A stretch of DNA of 64,000 nt, taken from positions 620,001 to 684,000 of the forward strand of contig OZ243969.1 in the NCBI GenBank assembly GCA_965214675.1, given 5' to 3'. The DNA comes from WTFY01 sp965214675. GTDB lineage: Bacteria; Pseudomonadota; Gammaproteobacteria; UBA4575. Position 1 is the first letter of the stretch, and each line of letters starts with the position of its first letter. The translations under genes were made by a program, and so were the position numbers. Below the pieces are notes generated by a model. The model was not told the origin of the DNA. It did no database searches and was given only the letters and a program-made list of their open reading frames with translations. Positions 40,243 to 49,228 of this stretch are shown here, one piece after another.

Positions 40243-40583
40243 TCACTCCATATCAATACAGGTAAGTTCCAGTTTCTTCTTAACTGTATAAATACAGCAA
40301 GTAATGTGCCAGTTTGTGGATTCAGCGGCAGGGGGGTTGTGCTGCAGACTGAATTTAATCTTTATGAGGAATTGCGGTATCGGGACAGTGCATATTCGCA
40401 CCTCCATGGAACCGTGTGAGACCAGGGATATCTAATCTCCCTGATTATGGAAGGGCGCTGGAAGTAATCATTGAACATGTACCTGGGCAGGGAAAGCACG
40501 ATCAGGGGGTATGCTGAATATACTGTACTTCGCATAATGTATATTATGTTAAATTAAAGTAAGGCCAGGGAAATCATGGGCTG
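40243..40583. other. Non-coding region
   Basis: No ORF is seen. The only notable site is the dyad CTGTATAAATACAG (40284-40297) ahead of the small exported gene; its CTG-N8-CAG spacing is shorter than a LexA box. Confidence 0.4.
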
Positions 40584-40841
40584 TCAGGCAGGCCGATGCC
40601 TTAAACGCCATTGCCTGATGAGCCCTACAAGACTGATCCCTACCCAGAAGCTCTCGACAATAATTCCTGACAGGTTAAAGTTGTAGGTCAATGAAATAAT
40701 TACGAAAAATGCACCCAGTGCATTCAGAATTGAGTAGAGGTAGCTTTCGCTGCTCATCCGTTCGAGCTGCAGCAGGATGTAGGTGCCGATAATGAAGGAC
40801 ACCCCGACATTGCCTACGATGTCGTGCCATTCGTAGCTCAT
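40584..40841 (-). CDS. CBU_0592-like small membrane protein, copy 2
   Basis: 85 residues from ATG 40841, which overlaps the stop of copy 1 (ATGA). Sequence MSYEWHDIVGNVGVSFIIGTYILLQLERMSSESYLYSILNALGAFFVIISL has three hydrophobic segments. It is ~65% like copy 1 by eye. Members are small integral membrane proteins of unknown function. Confidence 0.7.
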   Translation of the reverse strand: MSYEWHDIVGNVGVSFIIGTYILLQLERMSSESYLYSILNALGAFFVIISLTYNFNLSGIIVESFWVGISLVGLIRQWRLRHRPA

Positions 40842-41095
40842 CCCCGGATACCCCTTGCACGCAATTGCCTGGCTATACCAACCAGGCTCGCGCCTACCCA
40901 AAAGAATTCAATGATGAACAGCGATAGATTGAAGTCATACATTAACGAGATGATGACAAAGAGTGCACCGACTGCATTTAAGATTGAGTAGGTATAGCTG
41001 GTACTGGCCAGTCGACCCAACTGGAGAAAAAGATAGGTACCGATGATGAATGACACCCCGAGGTTCCCAATGATGTCATGCCATTCGTAGCTCAT
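40838..41095 (-). CDS. CBU_0592-like small membrane protein, copy 1
   Basis: 85 residues: MSYEWHDIIGNLGVSFIIGTYLFLQLGRLASTSYTYSILNAVGALFVIISL...ASLVGIARQLRAR. It is a tandem paralogue of the next gene with a four-base overlap, so the two are made in equal amounts and may form a heteromer. Confidence 0.7.
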   Translation of the reverse strand: MSYEWHDIIGNLGVSFIIGTYLFLQLGRLASTSYTYSILNAVGALFVIISLMYDFNLSLFIIEFFWVGASLVGIARQLRARGIRG

Positions 41096-41323
41096 GCCGG
41101 CTTGCTACTCTTGATTGGATAGTATTCGATAGTCGTCATTACTCAGAACGTGAAGTCGATGCTATTTGCATGCTTTTCGGAACCTGATAGAAGACATGCA
41201 TTTTGGAGTGCCCTGCCCGTTGCATTTTAATGTCATGGCATGACTGGTGATTCTACGGTAAACATGAGCTAAATAGACACTTACAACACCAAGTTTATCG
41301 CTCCAGCGAAAGTTTCATTTTAT

Positions 41324-42001
41324 ATGTCCAGCTTGTCAATCATCATCCCGGTACTGAATGAAGAGAGCTATCTGAACACGAACAAGCAGCAGCTTGTCTC
41401 GTTACTGGAGGATGGTCATGAAATACTTGTCGTCGATGGCGGCAGCCAGGATGAATCCATGCATTCAGCGGATGCGTTTGGTTGCAAAGTGTTCTCTACC
41501 CGGGCCTCACGTGGTCATCAATTGCATCAGGGTGCAAAACACAGCAAAAATGACATTCTCCTGTTTCTCCATGCAGACACCCTTCTGCCCCCAGATGCCG
41601 TGCAGGTGATTGCACAGGTACTTGCCAAGTCTCAGGCACATTGGGGCCGGTTTAACGTACGATTTACCAACCCGCGCTGGATGTTCCGCGTAATTGCCTG
41701 GTTCATGAACAAACGCAGCTGTCTGAGCGGTATCGTGACGGGCGATCACGCCCTGTTCATCAAGCGGGAGTTTTATTTCAGTTGCGGGGGGTTTATGGAT
41801 ATTCCAATCATGGAAGATGTGGAGTTTTGTCGCCGGTTGAAAAAAAATGCCTCTCCGGTCTGTTTGTCTGAGGAAGTTGTTACTTCCAGTCGAAGATGGG
41901 AACACAGTGGTATCTTGAAAACGGTCGTCACCATGTGGGCACTTCGACTGTTGTTTTTCTTTGGCCGCTCACCTGAAAAGCTGGCCAGGCTGTATAAATA
42001 A
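41324..42001 (+). CDS. TIGR04283-type glycosyltransferase
   Basis: 225 residues, GT-A fold. SIIIPVLNEESYL at the N-terminus, ILVVDGGSQDES, LLFLHADTLLPPDA (DxD-like HAD), TGDHALFIKREFYFSCGGF and IMEDVEFCRRL are family hallmarks. The family is named for arsenosugar biosynthesis because it often lies near arsS, but no arsenic gene is visible here. One base separates it from the next glycosyltransferase. Confidence 0.88.
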   Translation: MSSLSIIIPVLNEESYLNTNKQQLVSLLEDGHEILVVDGGSQDESMHSADAFGCKVFSTRASRGHQLHQGAKHSKNDILLFLHADTLLPPDAVQVIAQVLAKSQAHWGRFNVRFTNPRWMFRVIAWFMNKRSCLSGIVTGDHALFIKREFYFSCGGFMDIPIMEDVEFCRRLKKNASPVCLSEEVVTSSRRWEHSGILKTVVTMWALRLLFFFGRSPEKLARLYK

Positions 42002-42002
42002 A

Positions 42003-42710
42003 ATGCGGCCCGGAGAGATCATACTGTGCTTTTGCAAGCAACCAGAGCCCGGCATGGTCAAGTCGCGATTGGCAGCCAACCTGGGTAAAGAACTTGCTGC
42101 CACAGTGTATAAAACGGTGGCTGAACACACCGTGCAAACACTATCTTCGAGTGAGCATGAATATGCGCTGTATTGTTTCCCGGATACACAGCATGCGTTT
42201 TTTGAGCATTGCAGCGACCAGTACCATGCTCCCCTATATCGACAGGAAGGGAAGAATTTAGGCGCGCGGATGTTCCACGCGATGGACACCCATCTAAGCA
42301 AGGGTCACCCGGTTGTCCTGATAGGCTCCGATTGCCCCGAACTGGGCACGGGCTACATCAACAGCGCGTTCCACATGCTGCGCACAGGCAAGGATATTGT
42401 CCTTGGGCCTGCCACTGACGGTGGCTATGCGCTGATTGGCGCAAAACGGATTGATGGATCGTTATTCCAGGACATTCCCTGGGGCACCTGCGATGTACTG
42501 CAGCAGACCCTGGCCAGGATCAAAACACTACGTTGGGATTGTGCCTGTTTGCCCCCGGTACGGGACATCGATACTTTTGCAGATTATCGCTACTATTTAG
42601 CGCATGAGAACTACAGACAGCTATTTGCAGGCATCGGCAAAGGATTTTCGCAAGCTAATCTCCAAGAAAGTTTGGCAAGAAATGGAAATGGCGATTACCA
42701 CGAGTCCTGA
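42003..42710 (+). CDS. TIGR04282-type glycosyl/nucleotidyltransferase
   Basis: About 235 residues from ATG 42003, right after the preceding stop. ILCFCKQPEPGMVKSRLAANLG is the nucleotide-binding start; VVLIGSDCPELG, ILGPATDGGYALIG (seen as VLGPATDGGYALIG) and IPWGTCDVLQQT follow. It is the usual partner of TIGR04283. The C-terminal ~20 residues (KGFSQANLQESLARNGNG...) overlap in another frame with a decayed toxin gene, so the natural end may have been replaced. Confidence 0.88.
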   Translation: MRPGEIILCFCKQPEPGMVKSRLAANLGKELAATVYKTVAEHTVQTLSSSEHEYALYCFPDTQHAFFEHCSDQYHAPLYRQEGKNLGARMFHAMDTHLSKGHPVVLIGSDCPELGTGYINSAFHMLRTGKDIVLGPATDGGYALIGAKRIDGSLFQDIPWGTCDVLQQTLARIKTLRWDCACLPPVRDIDTFADYRYYLAHENYRQLFAGIGKGFSQANLQESLARNGNGDYHES

Positions 42711-42939
42711 AGAAGCGCCTGTCATTTGAGGTACGGGAGGTATTCGCAAACTACGCTGGAAAAGATTTGGTCGCGGTAAGCGAGGCGGTATTCGGGCAAT
42801 CTATTTCTATCTAGCGGATTCAGGGGCTATCTACTTGCTGACAGCTTATGCAAAAGCGGATTGTAGCGATTTAAGTTCAGCTGACAAGAAAGCACTTTTG
42901 CGGTTAGTAACAGCGATCAAAAAAGAAGGTACAAAATAA
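42657..42939 (+). pseudogene. RelE/HigB-like toxin with in-frame TGA
   Basis: The frame that overlaps the glycosyltransferase end reads FRKLISKKVWQEMEMAITTSPEEAPVI, meets TGA at 42727-42729, and continues GTGGIRKLRWKRFGRGKRGGIRAIYFYLADSGAIYLLTAYAKADCSDLSSADKKALLRLV to TAA 42937. The GTGGIRKLRW and YAKxxxxDLSxxxKK blocks are diagnostic of this toxin family. The nonsense codon and loss of the start make it dead. The downstream antitoxin overlaps it by one base. Confidence 0.8.
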
Positions 42940-43034
42940 TGACTACAAAACGAACTCAAGTTGGTCATGAAATTGAAGCCGCACTGGGTGAAGTCTTTGC
43001 CAATTTCCGCCCTTGCCTGTCTGAGCCGAAATAG
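42939..43034 (+). pseudogene. Truncated Xre antitoxin of the dead toxin
   Basis: 31 codons: MTTKRTQVGHEIEAALGEVFANFRPCLSEPK. This is the N-terminus of the HTH antitoxins that pair with such toxins (MxTKRSxLGxEIExSLxEV). The helix-turn-helix half is missing; sequence stops just before the ABC permease gene end at 43054. Deletion to the right is likely. Confidence 0.7.
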
Positions 43035-43053
43035 CAGTTCACCTGGAGGCAAC

Positions 43054-43905
43054 TCATTGCGCGCTGAGGCCATGCAGGCGTTCATTGCGGCGGCGCAACA
43101 ATTCCAGCACAGTCAATAACAAGATGGATATGACGACCAGCAATGTCGCGACGGCCAGAATCGTGGGGCGAATTTCTTCCCGAATCCCCGAGAACATCTT
43201 CCAGGGAATGGTTCTTTGCTCCACGGACCCAATAAACAGAACGACAACCACTTCATCAAATGAGGTGATGAAGGCAAACAAGGCGCCGGAAACTACTCCT
43301 GGCAGTATCAACGGGACGGTCACCTTGAAAAAGGTCTGAACAGGACTTGCCCCCAGGCTGGCCGCCGCGCGTGTGAGTGAATGGTCAAAATTCGTCAGGG
43401 TCGCCGTTACCGTGATCACCACGAATGGTGTTCCAAGTGCTGCATGGGCCAGAATTACACCCAGATGGGTAGACGTGAGCCCGATACGCGTATAAAAGAA
43501 ATACATACCCGCAGCCGAGATGATCAATGGCACGATCATCGGTGAGATCAACAACGCCATGAAAGCTGCTTTGAATGGCATTTGCGAGCGGCTCAAGCCA
43601 AGCGCAGCCAATGTCCCGAGAACGGTGGATATCAGTGTTGCAAGGACAGCAATCACGAAACTGTTCTGTACCGCACGTTGCCAGGAGTCCTCGGTAAAAA
43701 ACTCCTGGTACCACTGCGTGCTGTAACCCGCCGGATCGAACGACAGCATTTCCGGTGAGAAGGTGAAGTACGGGAGTGCGTTGAAGCTCAGTGGGACGAT
43801 CACGAAGATCGGGGCAACAAGAAACACAAAGATCGCAGCACAGATCCCACGATAGACGTAGTACCACCCTTTTTCCAGCGGAGAGAAATGGATGGGCAAG
43901 GCCAT
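43054..43905 (-). CDS. ABC permease, PotC-like (polyamine/2-aminoethylphosphonate-type)
   Basis: 283 residues, six membrane helices, with the inner-membrane-component loop RAAASLGASPVQTFFKVTVPLILPGV (EAA-like motif). N-terminal PLEKGWYYVYRGICAAIFVFLVAPIFVIVPLSF is typical of COG1177. It forms the import channel with the 420-residue permease five bases upstream. Substrate is probably a polyamine or similar, inferred from the binding protein. Confidence 0.9.
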   Translation of the reverse strand: MALPIHFSPLEKGWYYVYRGICAAIFVFLVAPIFVIVPLSFNALPYFTFSPEMLSFDPAGYSTQWYQEFFTEDSWQRAVQNSFVIAVLATLISTVLGTLAALGLSRSQMPFKAAFMALLISPMIVPLIISAAGMYFFYTRIGLTSTHLGVILAHAALGTPFVVITVTATLTNFDHSLTRAAASLGASPVQTFFKVTVPLILPGVVSGALFAFITSFDEVVVVLFIGSVEQRTIPWKMFSGIREEIRPTILAVATLLVVISILLLTVLELLRRRNERLHGLSAQ

Positions 43906-43910
43906 AATGC

Positions 43911-45173
43911 TTAACCCAGCCTCATGTTGCTGACACCGACAATCTTGTCGTAAAGCAAATAAAGGACCAGCACCACGGCAAGCAATATGGCGCCCAGTGC
44001 TGCAGCCAGACCCCAGTTCAGGGATTCACTGATATGAACGGCGATGAAGTTTGAAATAAAGGTCCCTGTTCGACCCCCCACAAGCGCCGGGGTAATGTAG
44101 TAGCCGATCGACAGTATGAAAACCAGAATGCAGCCGGCACCGATTCCAGGCACCGTGTTGGGTACATACACCCGCATGAATGCCGTAAACGGGCTTGCCC
44201 CGAGTGAGCGAGCGGCCTGCATGTACGAGGCAGGGATTGTTTTCATGACAGAGTAAAGCGGCAAGATCATGAACGGCAGCAGAATATGAGTCATGGCCAC
44301 CAGGGTTCCGGTCTTGTTGTATATCATTTGCAGGCGGGCATCCTCAGGAACGAGACCGATGAATACCAGTAAATCATTCAGCACCCCTTGCGTTTGAAGC
44401 AGGGCAATCCAGGAAGTTGTGCGCACCAGAAGTGAGGTCCAGAACGGCAATAGAACAAGGATCATTAAGAGGTTGCTCGTGCGTAAAGGCAAGGTCGCCA
44501 GGAGATAGGACACCGGGTATCCCAATAGCAGGCACAACGTCGTTATCAGCAGGCTCATCCACAGGGTTCTGTAAAACAACGTCACGTAGATCCGGCGTGG
44601 CTCGGGTTGTCGCGCGATTTCACCCTGATCATTCAGGCGTAAATCAGAGGAGGCCAGAAAATAGCTGCTGGTGGTTGCTCCGGACTCCCGGTGGATCAAT
44701 CGCCAGACACTGACATCGTGCCAGCGTTTATCGATTGCCAGAAGCTGTTCCTTAAAGGGAGCCTCGGTAATTTTCCTGGTATTGCGGCCTGTTTTCCTGA
44801 ACAGACTCGACATGCCCGGCTTTTCGTAGTTCAGGCGTCGCCCTACCCGCCCAAGGGTTTTATCCTTGAATGCGGCCTGCATATCCCGTACCAGGGCTTC
44901 AAACACGGCTTCGTCGGGTAATTCGCTACCCTGTGCATCCCAGGCCTGAATGGTGGCGGTAGTTTGCGGAAGAATCGATGCCACGATCCGGTTATCAATG
45001 CTGCGGTACAGCATATCCAGGATCGGCAGAATGAAGGTTACTGTCAGGAAGGCCAGTAACGGCAGAACCAGCATCAGTGCACGCAGTCGGCTTTGAAACT
45101 GCGTGCGCTGAAGGCTGAGCCTGAGCGGCGTGCCATCGGCAGTGCGTATTACATCACTGGGTACTTGTGTCAT
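43911..45173 (-). CDS. ABC permease, PotB-like with long periplasmic insertion
   Basis: 420 residues. After the first helix (ALMLVLPLLAFLTVTFILPILDMLYRS) there is a ~150-residue periplasmic region, longer than in E. coli PotB (275 aa) but usual in proteobacterial COG1176 relatives. Then five helices and the EAA loop RSLGASPFTAFMRVYVPNTVPGI. It is the middle gene of the binding protein-permease-permease operon. Confidence 0.9.
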   Translation of the reverse strand: MTQVPSDVIRTADGTPLRLSLQRTQFQSRLRALMLVLPLLAFLTVTFILPILDMLYRSIDNRIVASILPQTTATIQAWDAQGSELPDEAVFEALVRDMQAAFKDKTLGRVGRRLNYEKPGMSSLFRKTGRNTRKITEAPFKEQLLAIDKRWHDVSVWRLIHRESGATTSSYFLASSDLRLNDQGEIARQPEPRRIYVTLFYRTLWMSLLITTLCLLLGYPVSYLLATLPLRTSNLLMILVLLPFWTSLLVRTTSWIALLQTQGVLNDLLVFIGLVPEDARLQMIYNKTGTLVAMTHILLPFMILPLYSVMKTIPASYMQAARSLGASPFTAFMRVYVPNTVPGIGAGCILVFILSIGYYITPALVGGRTGTFISNFIAVHISESLNWGLAAALGAILLAVVLVLYLLYDKIVGVSNMRLG

Positions 45174-45260
45174 GCAGATCAGCTACCTGGCGCGACACTT
45201 GTCAGGAATTAAATCGCTGCTGTCGAATGGGATTAGGTACCTGCTTTTTTCGTCAGTTCA

Positions 45261-46364
45261 TCACTTGGCGAGCCAGGCATTGAATCGCTCATCAAGTTCG
45301 GCCCGGTGATCGGCCCACCAAACATAGTCAAAATTCAGGACAGACGTGACATTATTCTTGTTGGTTGGCATATGCGGTTTCATGTCGATGCCAAGCTCGG
45401 CATGATTGCCTACCAGTGGTCCTGAAGAATGGCGTGCGGGTCCATACGAGATATACTTGGCCTGGTCCGCTAACCGCTGTGTGTCCGTGGCAAATTTCAG
45501 GTAGGCCTTCACTGCACCCAGATCCTTCACACCTTTGGGTACCACCCAGCCATCCAGGTCAAATGCCTGCCAGTCCCACATCATGGCGATTGGCTGGTTC
45601 TTCTCCGCGATTGCAGAGAACAGCCGTCCGTTGTATGCCGAGGCCATCACCACTTCGCCATCCGCCAGAAGCTGCGGCGGCTGGGCACCTTCTGCCCACC
45701 AGATGACATGGTCCTTGATGGTATCAAGCTTGGCGAATGCCCGATCCACGCCCTCCGGTGTACTCAAGACTTCATACACCTTGTCGCCTGGAACGCCATC
45801 TGCAATCAGCGCCCATTCCAGGTTGTTGATCGGTCTTTTCTGCAGTGCCCGCTTGCCCGGAAAAGTCTCGAGATCGAAAACATCCGCAATGGTGGTGGGA
45901 TGCTTGTCCTTGAAAGCATCGGTTCGATATCCAAAGGTCGTCGAGTAGACGATAGACGGAATGAAGCAGTTGGTGCCGCCGGGGTTGAGCGTGCCTGCAA
46001 AGAAGTCTTGCGATGCCGGTGTACCATCCGGTGCCGGGGCCAGCCAGGTATCGGGGTCAATTTCCTCAACCAGGCCTTCATCACAGGCAATAATTGCATC
46101 GGAAGCCACCATGTCAACAAGGTCCCAGGTCACATTGCCTGCTTCAACCTGTGCACGGAGTTTTGCCAGCCCTTCTGCCCCCGAATCATCATTGATAATG
46201 CGCACGTCCTGATGTTTGGCCAGGTACGGACCATGGTAGGCTTTCTGTTGGCTCGCGGTGTATGCGCCGCCCCAGGATACGATTGTCAATTCGGTTGCAA
46301 AAGAATTTCCGGTAAGTAGCGCCGCTCCTACTGAGACTGCAGCAGCCCGCAAGAACTGTTTCAT
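45261..46364 (-). CDS. Periplasmic binding protein, PotD family
   Basis: 367 residues. Signal peptide MKQFLRAAAVSVGAALLTGNSFA; mature protein ELTIVSWGGAYTASQQKAYHGPY is the COG0687 start; WDLVDMVASDAI, IPSIVYSTTFGYRTDAF and WPL-type WWAEGAQPPQLLADGEVVMASAYNGR follow. It binds a polyamine-like substrate for the PotB/PotC-like permeases. AAGGGGTAACTC precedes the ATG. It is divergent from the porin; the 231-base gap contains TATAAA-N7-TTTATA (46496-46514), a possible operator. Confidence 0.9.
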   Translation of the reverse strand: MKQFLRAAAVSVGAALLTGNSFATELTIVSWGGAYTASQQKAYHGPYLAKHQDVRIINDDSGAEGLAKLRAQVEAGNVTWDLVDMVASDAIIACDEGLVEEIDPDTWLAPAPDGTPASQDFFAGTLNPGGTNCFIPSIVYSTTFGYRTDAFKDKHPTTIADVFDLETFPGKRALQKRPINNLEWALIADGVPGDKVYEVLSTPEGVDRAFAKLDTIKDHVIWWAEGAQPPQLLADGEVVMASAYNGRLFSAIAEKNQPIAMMWDWQAFDLDGWVVPKGVKDLGAVKAYLKFATDTQRLADQAKYISYGPARHSSGPLVGNHAELGIDMKPHMPTNKNNVTSVLNFDYVWWADHRAELDERFNAWLAK

Positions 46365-46595
46365 GAGTTACCCCTTATAAGGATGTGTTGTTGGATGCAC
46401 CGGATGCTCAGCTAGGGATGCCTGCGATCTTTGCCGCCCCTCTTCACATTGTGGGCAGTTCTCAGACAAGGCCACTATATAATATTATAAACTCTTATAA
46501 AACAAATGTTTATAGAACATCGGTGAAAATTTATTAAAAAGATTGTACCACACGGCTATTGACTTTTCATATCTACAATAGTGTGATGGTATGTC

Positions 46596-47975
46596 ATGAA
46601 AGCATCCATACACCCCCTTATCTGCCTTGCCGTTCTTGCTCTTGCAACACCTTTGACCGTATTTGCCGGTGGCACTGTAGATGATGAAACAGAGGCCTTG
46701 CGCCAGAAGGTCGGACACCTGGAGCAAGAGCTCGCCGAGGTCCGCAAGAAGCTCGCCGAGGCAGAGGCTCAGAATGCCGCACACGCATCGGCCAGCGAAG
46801 CACCTGCGATGCAACCAAAACGCAGCCCTGTGAAAATCGGTGGTGCCCTGGGATTCAACTACGCATACGGCGACTATGACTCAGACTCATCAAGCAAACG
46901 CAGAAACGAGGACCTTGGAGACGTTGATCTGGATATCTTCCGGGTGAATGCCGATCTCGATTTAAACAATTTCATTGGCCGGGTTGAGTACCGATGGTAT
47001 GACACCTATAGCATGATGCATACGGCGTGGCTCGGATACCAGTCGGATCACTACGGCACAATCAAGGCGGGCATTGTTCGCGTACCTTTCGGCCCCGGAC
47101 CTTGGGGGGTATCCACCAGCTGGTTCTTTGACCAGCATTTTTATATTGGCCTGTCGGATGACATGGACCTTGGAATCCGGTGGACAAAGTCCTATGGTGA
47201 CCTTGAGGTTGACCTTGCCTACTACCTCCAGGATGAGGGGGAATGGGATGGTGCCAGTCGGGACAGTTCCCGGTACAGCTATGATCCTGTCACCTGGGAT
47301 GAGCAGGTGGATGCCGATGGCAACATTATGTACGGTGCGGGCGAAAACGGTTTTGAAGAAGACGGCCAGATCAATCTTCGCATGATCTACTCCACAAAGA
47401 GCTTTGGCGACCTGGGCGCATCGTTCCAGTATGGCTGGCTGAAAGGGAAAAATGTGGATGACCATGGCGCGGACCATTATGCGGTTTCTGCACATGCGAA
47501 CAATTCATTTGGAGATTTCACGCTCCTTTCACAAATTACCTACTATGAATACGATATTACCGATGACACACCATGGGGCACCGGGGACCTGATCCCGATG
47601 GGTGCGTATGATTTTGCCTGGCTGGTGGCTTCTGAAGGATGGATTCCTGCCGTATCCCTTCGCTACCATGGCATTGACACGTCAGGTCTTCCGTGGATCA
47701 ACAGCGTCATGCCCTATATCGAGTGGAGCACCATCATCAAGGAAGAAAGCGACTATAACGACAGCAACCTGTGGAGTCTTGGGGCACTGCTGGACTGGGG
47801 TGGCGTGTATGTCTACGCCGAGCTTGGAATTTCCGATGGCAACAATTTTGTAGGTGGCGAGGGCGATGACTATGACAGATTCGATGGCATCGGTGATGTG
47901 GGCGCCAACGGAAATGATCGCTGGAACAGGCGCTTTAACATCAACGCGCGCTACTACTTCAATCTGTACAAATAG
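46596..47975 (+). CDS. Outer-membrane porin with N-terminal coiled coil
   Basis: 459 residues. Signal peptide to ~A25, then a coiled coil (TEALRQKVGHLEQELAEVRKKLAEAEAQ, ~32-62) typical of periplasmic trimerising porins, and a barrel from ~80 with alternating strands, rich in Asp, Tyr and Trp, ending NINARYYFNLYK. It is flanked on both sides by parts of the polyamine-type transporter, so it probably lets that substrate cross the outer membrane. Confidence 0.85.
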   Translation: MKASIHPLICLAVLALATPLTVFAGGTVDDETEALRQKVGHLEQELAEVRKKLAEAEAQNAAHASASEAPAMQPKRSPVKIGGALGFNYAYGDYDSDSSSKRRNEDLGDVDLDIFRVNADLDLNNFIGRVEYRWYDTYSMMHTAWLGYQSDHYGTIKAGIVRVPFGPGPWGVSTSWFFDQHFYIGLSDDMDLGIRWTKSYGDLEVDLAYYLQDEGEWDGASRDSSRYSYDPVTWDEQVDADGNIMYGAGENGFEEDGQINLRMIYSTKSFGDLGASFQYGWLKGKNVDDHGADHYAVSAHANNSFGDFTLLSQITYYEYDITDDTPWGTGDLIPMGAYDFAWLVASEGWIPAVSLRYHGIDTSGLPWINSVMPYIEWSTIIKEESDYNDSNLWSLGALLDWGGVYVYAELGISDGNNFVGGEGDDYDRFDGIGDVGANGNDRWNRRFNINARYYFNLYK

Positions 47976-48018
47976 CTGAGCAAATTTGCCCGGGCGCAAA
48001 GTTCTGCTTTACAGTTCC

Positions 48019-48032
48019 GTGTCCGGGGACAC
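48019..48032. terminator. Possible hairpin between convergent genes
   Basis: GTGTCC-GG-GGACAC between the porin and the ATPase stops. The loop is tight and the tail (TCTTCCCTTTCG) weak; support is modest. Confidence 0.3.
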
Positions 48033-48112
48033 TCTTCCCTTTCGTCCCCTGCTCAATTGCATCCTGCAATGATACAGCCGGATATCCGCTATCTGTATTT
48101 CACCATATACGC

Positions 48113-49228
48113 CTAGGCCGGGATCGATGTGTCCTGGAGGATATCCAGGGCCCGGCAGTCATCCGCAGCCCAGGCCAGCTGTACCTGGTTCCCTTTGCTG
48201 AGGGAAGTACGATGCTGGGTATTCGATACCTTGACGACAAACTCCCTGTTTCCGGCAACGGTCAGTCGCACGCGTATGTGATCACCCAGATAAATCAGCT
48301 CTTCGACCCGCCCACTGACAAGGTTGTCTCCGGTCGCATCCACCGGTGCGACCATGACACGTTCAGGGCGAAGTGACAGGGTAGTGGGTTCGCCCTCGCT
48401 GTCTACCTTGACCTTCAGTGCCCTGATGCTCTCACCGGTCTCGAGGCGTACCTGGCAATAGGCACCATCCACGGACTCAACCTGCCCTTCCAGGCAATTA
48501 TTCTCACCGATGAACCGGGCCACGAAGGCATTCTCGGGCTGCTCATACAGGACATCCGGTGTGGCAAGCTGCTGGATGACCCCGTCATTGAATACCGCGA
48601 TCCGATTGGACATGGTCAGGGCTTCTGACTGGTCATGCGTGACATAGACCACCGTCACACCGAGATCTTCGTGTATGCGCTTGATCTCGAATTGCATCTC
48701 CTCGCGCAGGTTCTTGTCCAGGGCACCAAGAGGTTCATCCATCAATACCAGGACCGGTTCAAAGACCAGCGCCCTTGCGACAGCAACACGCTGTCGCTGC
48801 CCTCCGGAGAGCTGTGCAGGTCGCCGGCTGCCGAAGCCTGACAGTTGCACCATGTCCAGAGCCCGCTCGACCCTGGCCTCGGTTTCCGAGTTTGAAAGCT
48901 TACGGACGCGCAAGGGGAACGCCAGGTTCTCCGCCACGGTCATGTGGGGAAACAGGGCATAGTTCTGGAATACCATGCCAATACCACGCCGATGCGGGGC
49001 CACACGGTTGATCGGCTGGTTGTTCAGATAGATCTCTCCATAGGTGGCCGGCTCGAACCCGGCAAGCATCATCAGGCAGGTGGTTTTACCGGATCCGGAG
49101 GGTCCCAGCATGGTCAGAAACTCGCCCGTCTCGATACTCAGGTTCAGGTCCTTGATGACCAGTGTCTTGCCATCGTAGCTTTTCTGGACATGGTCAAACT
49201 TGACGATGCTCTGTCTGTTTTTAACCAT
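48113..49228 (-). CDS. ABC ATPase, PotA-like
   Basis: 371 residues. Walker A GPSGSGKTT, Q-loop FQNYALFPHMTVAENL, signature LSGGQRQRVAVARAL, Walker B VLVLMDEPLGALD, H-loop YVTHDQSEAL, then a C-terminal TOBE domain (VMVAPVDATGDNLVSGRVEELIYLGDHIRV). It energises the permeases at 43-45 kb though separated by the porin gene. Its ATG overlaps the dusA stop by eight bases, so it is expressed with dusA. Confidence 0.93.
   Translation of the reverse strand: MVKNRQSIVKFDHVQKSYDGKTLVIKDLNLSIETGEFLTMLGPSGSGKTTCLMMLAGFEPATYGEIYLNNQPINRVAPHRRGIGMVFQNYALFPHMTVAENLAFPLRVRKLSNSETEARVERALDMVQLSGFGSRRPAQLSGGQRQRVAVARALVFEPVLVLMDEPLGALDKNLREEMQFEIKRIHEDLGVTVVYVTHDQSEALTMSNRIAVFNDGVIQQLATPDVLYEQPENAFVARFIGENNCLEGQVESVDGAYCQVRLETGESIRALKVKVDSEGEPTTLSLRPERVMVAPVDATGDNLVSGRVEELIYLGDHIRVRLTVAGNREFVVKVSNTQHRTSLSKGNQVQLAWAADDCRALDILQDTSIPA

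Noticed and set aside
40284..40297. LexA box
   Set aside because: The dyad is CTG-N8-CAG; LexA sites of gammaproteobacteria have CTG-N10-CAG.
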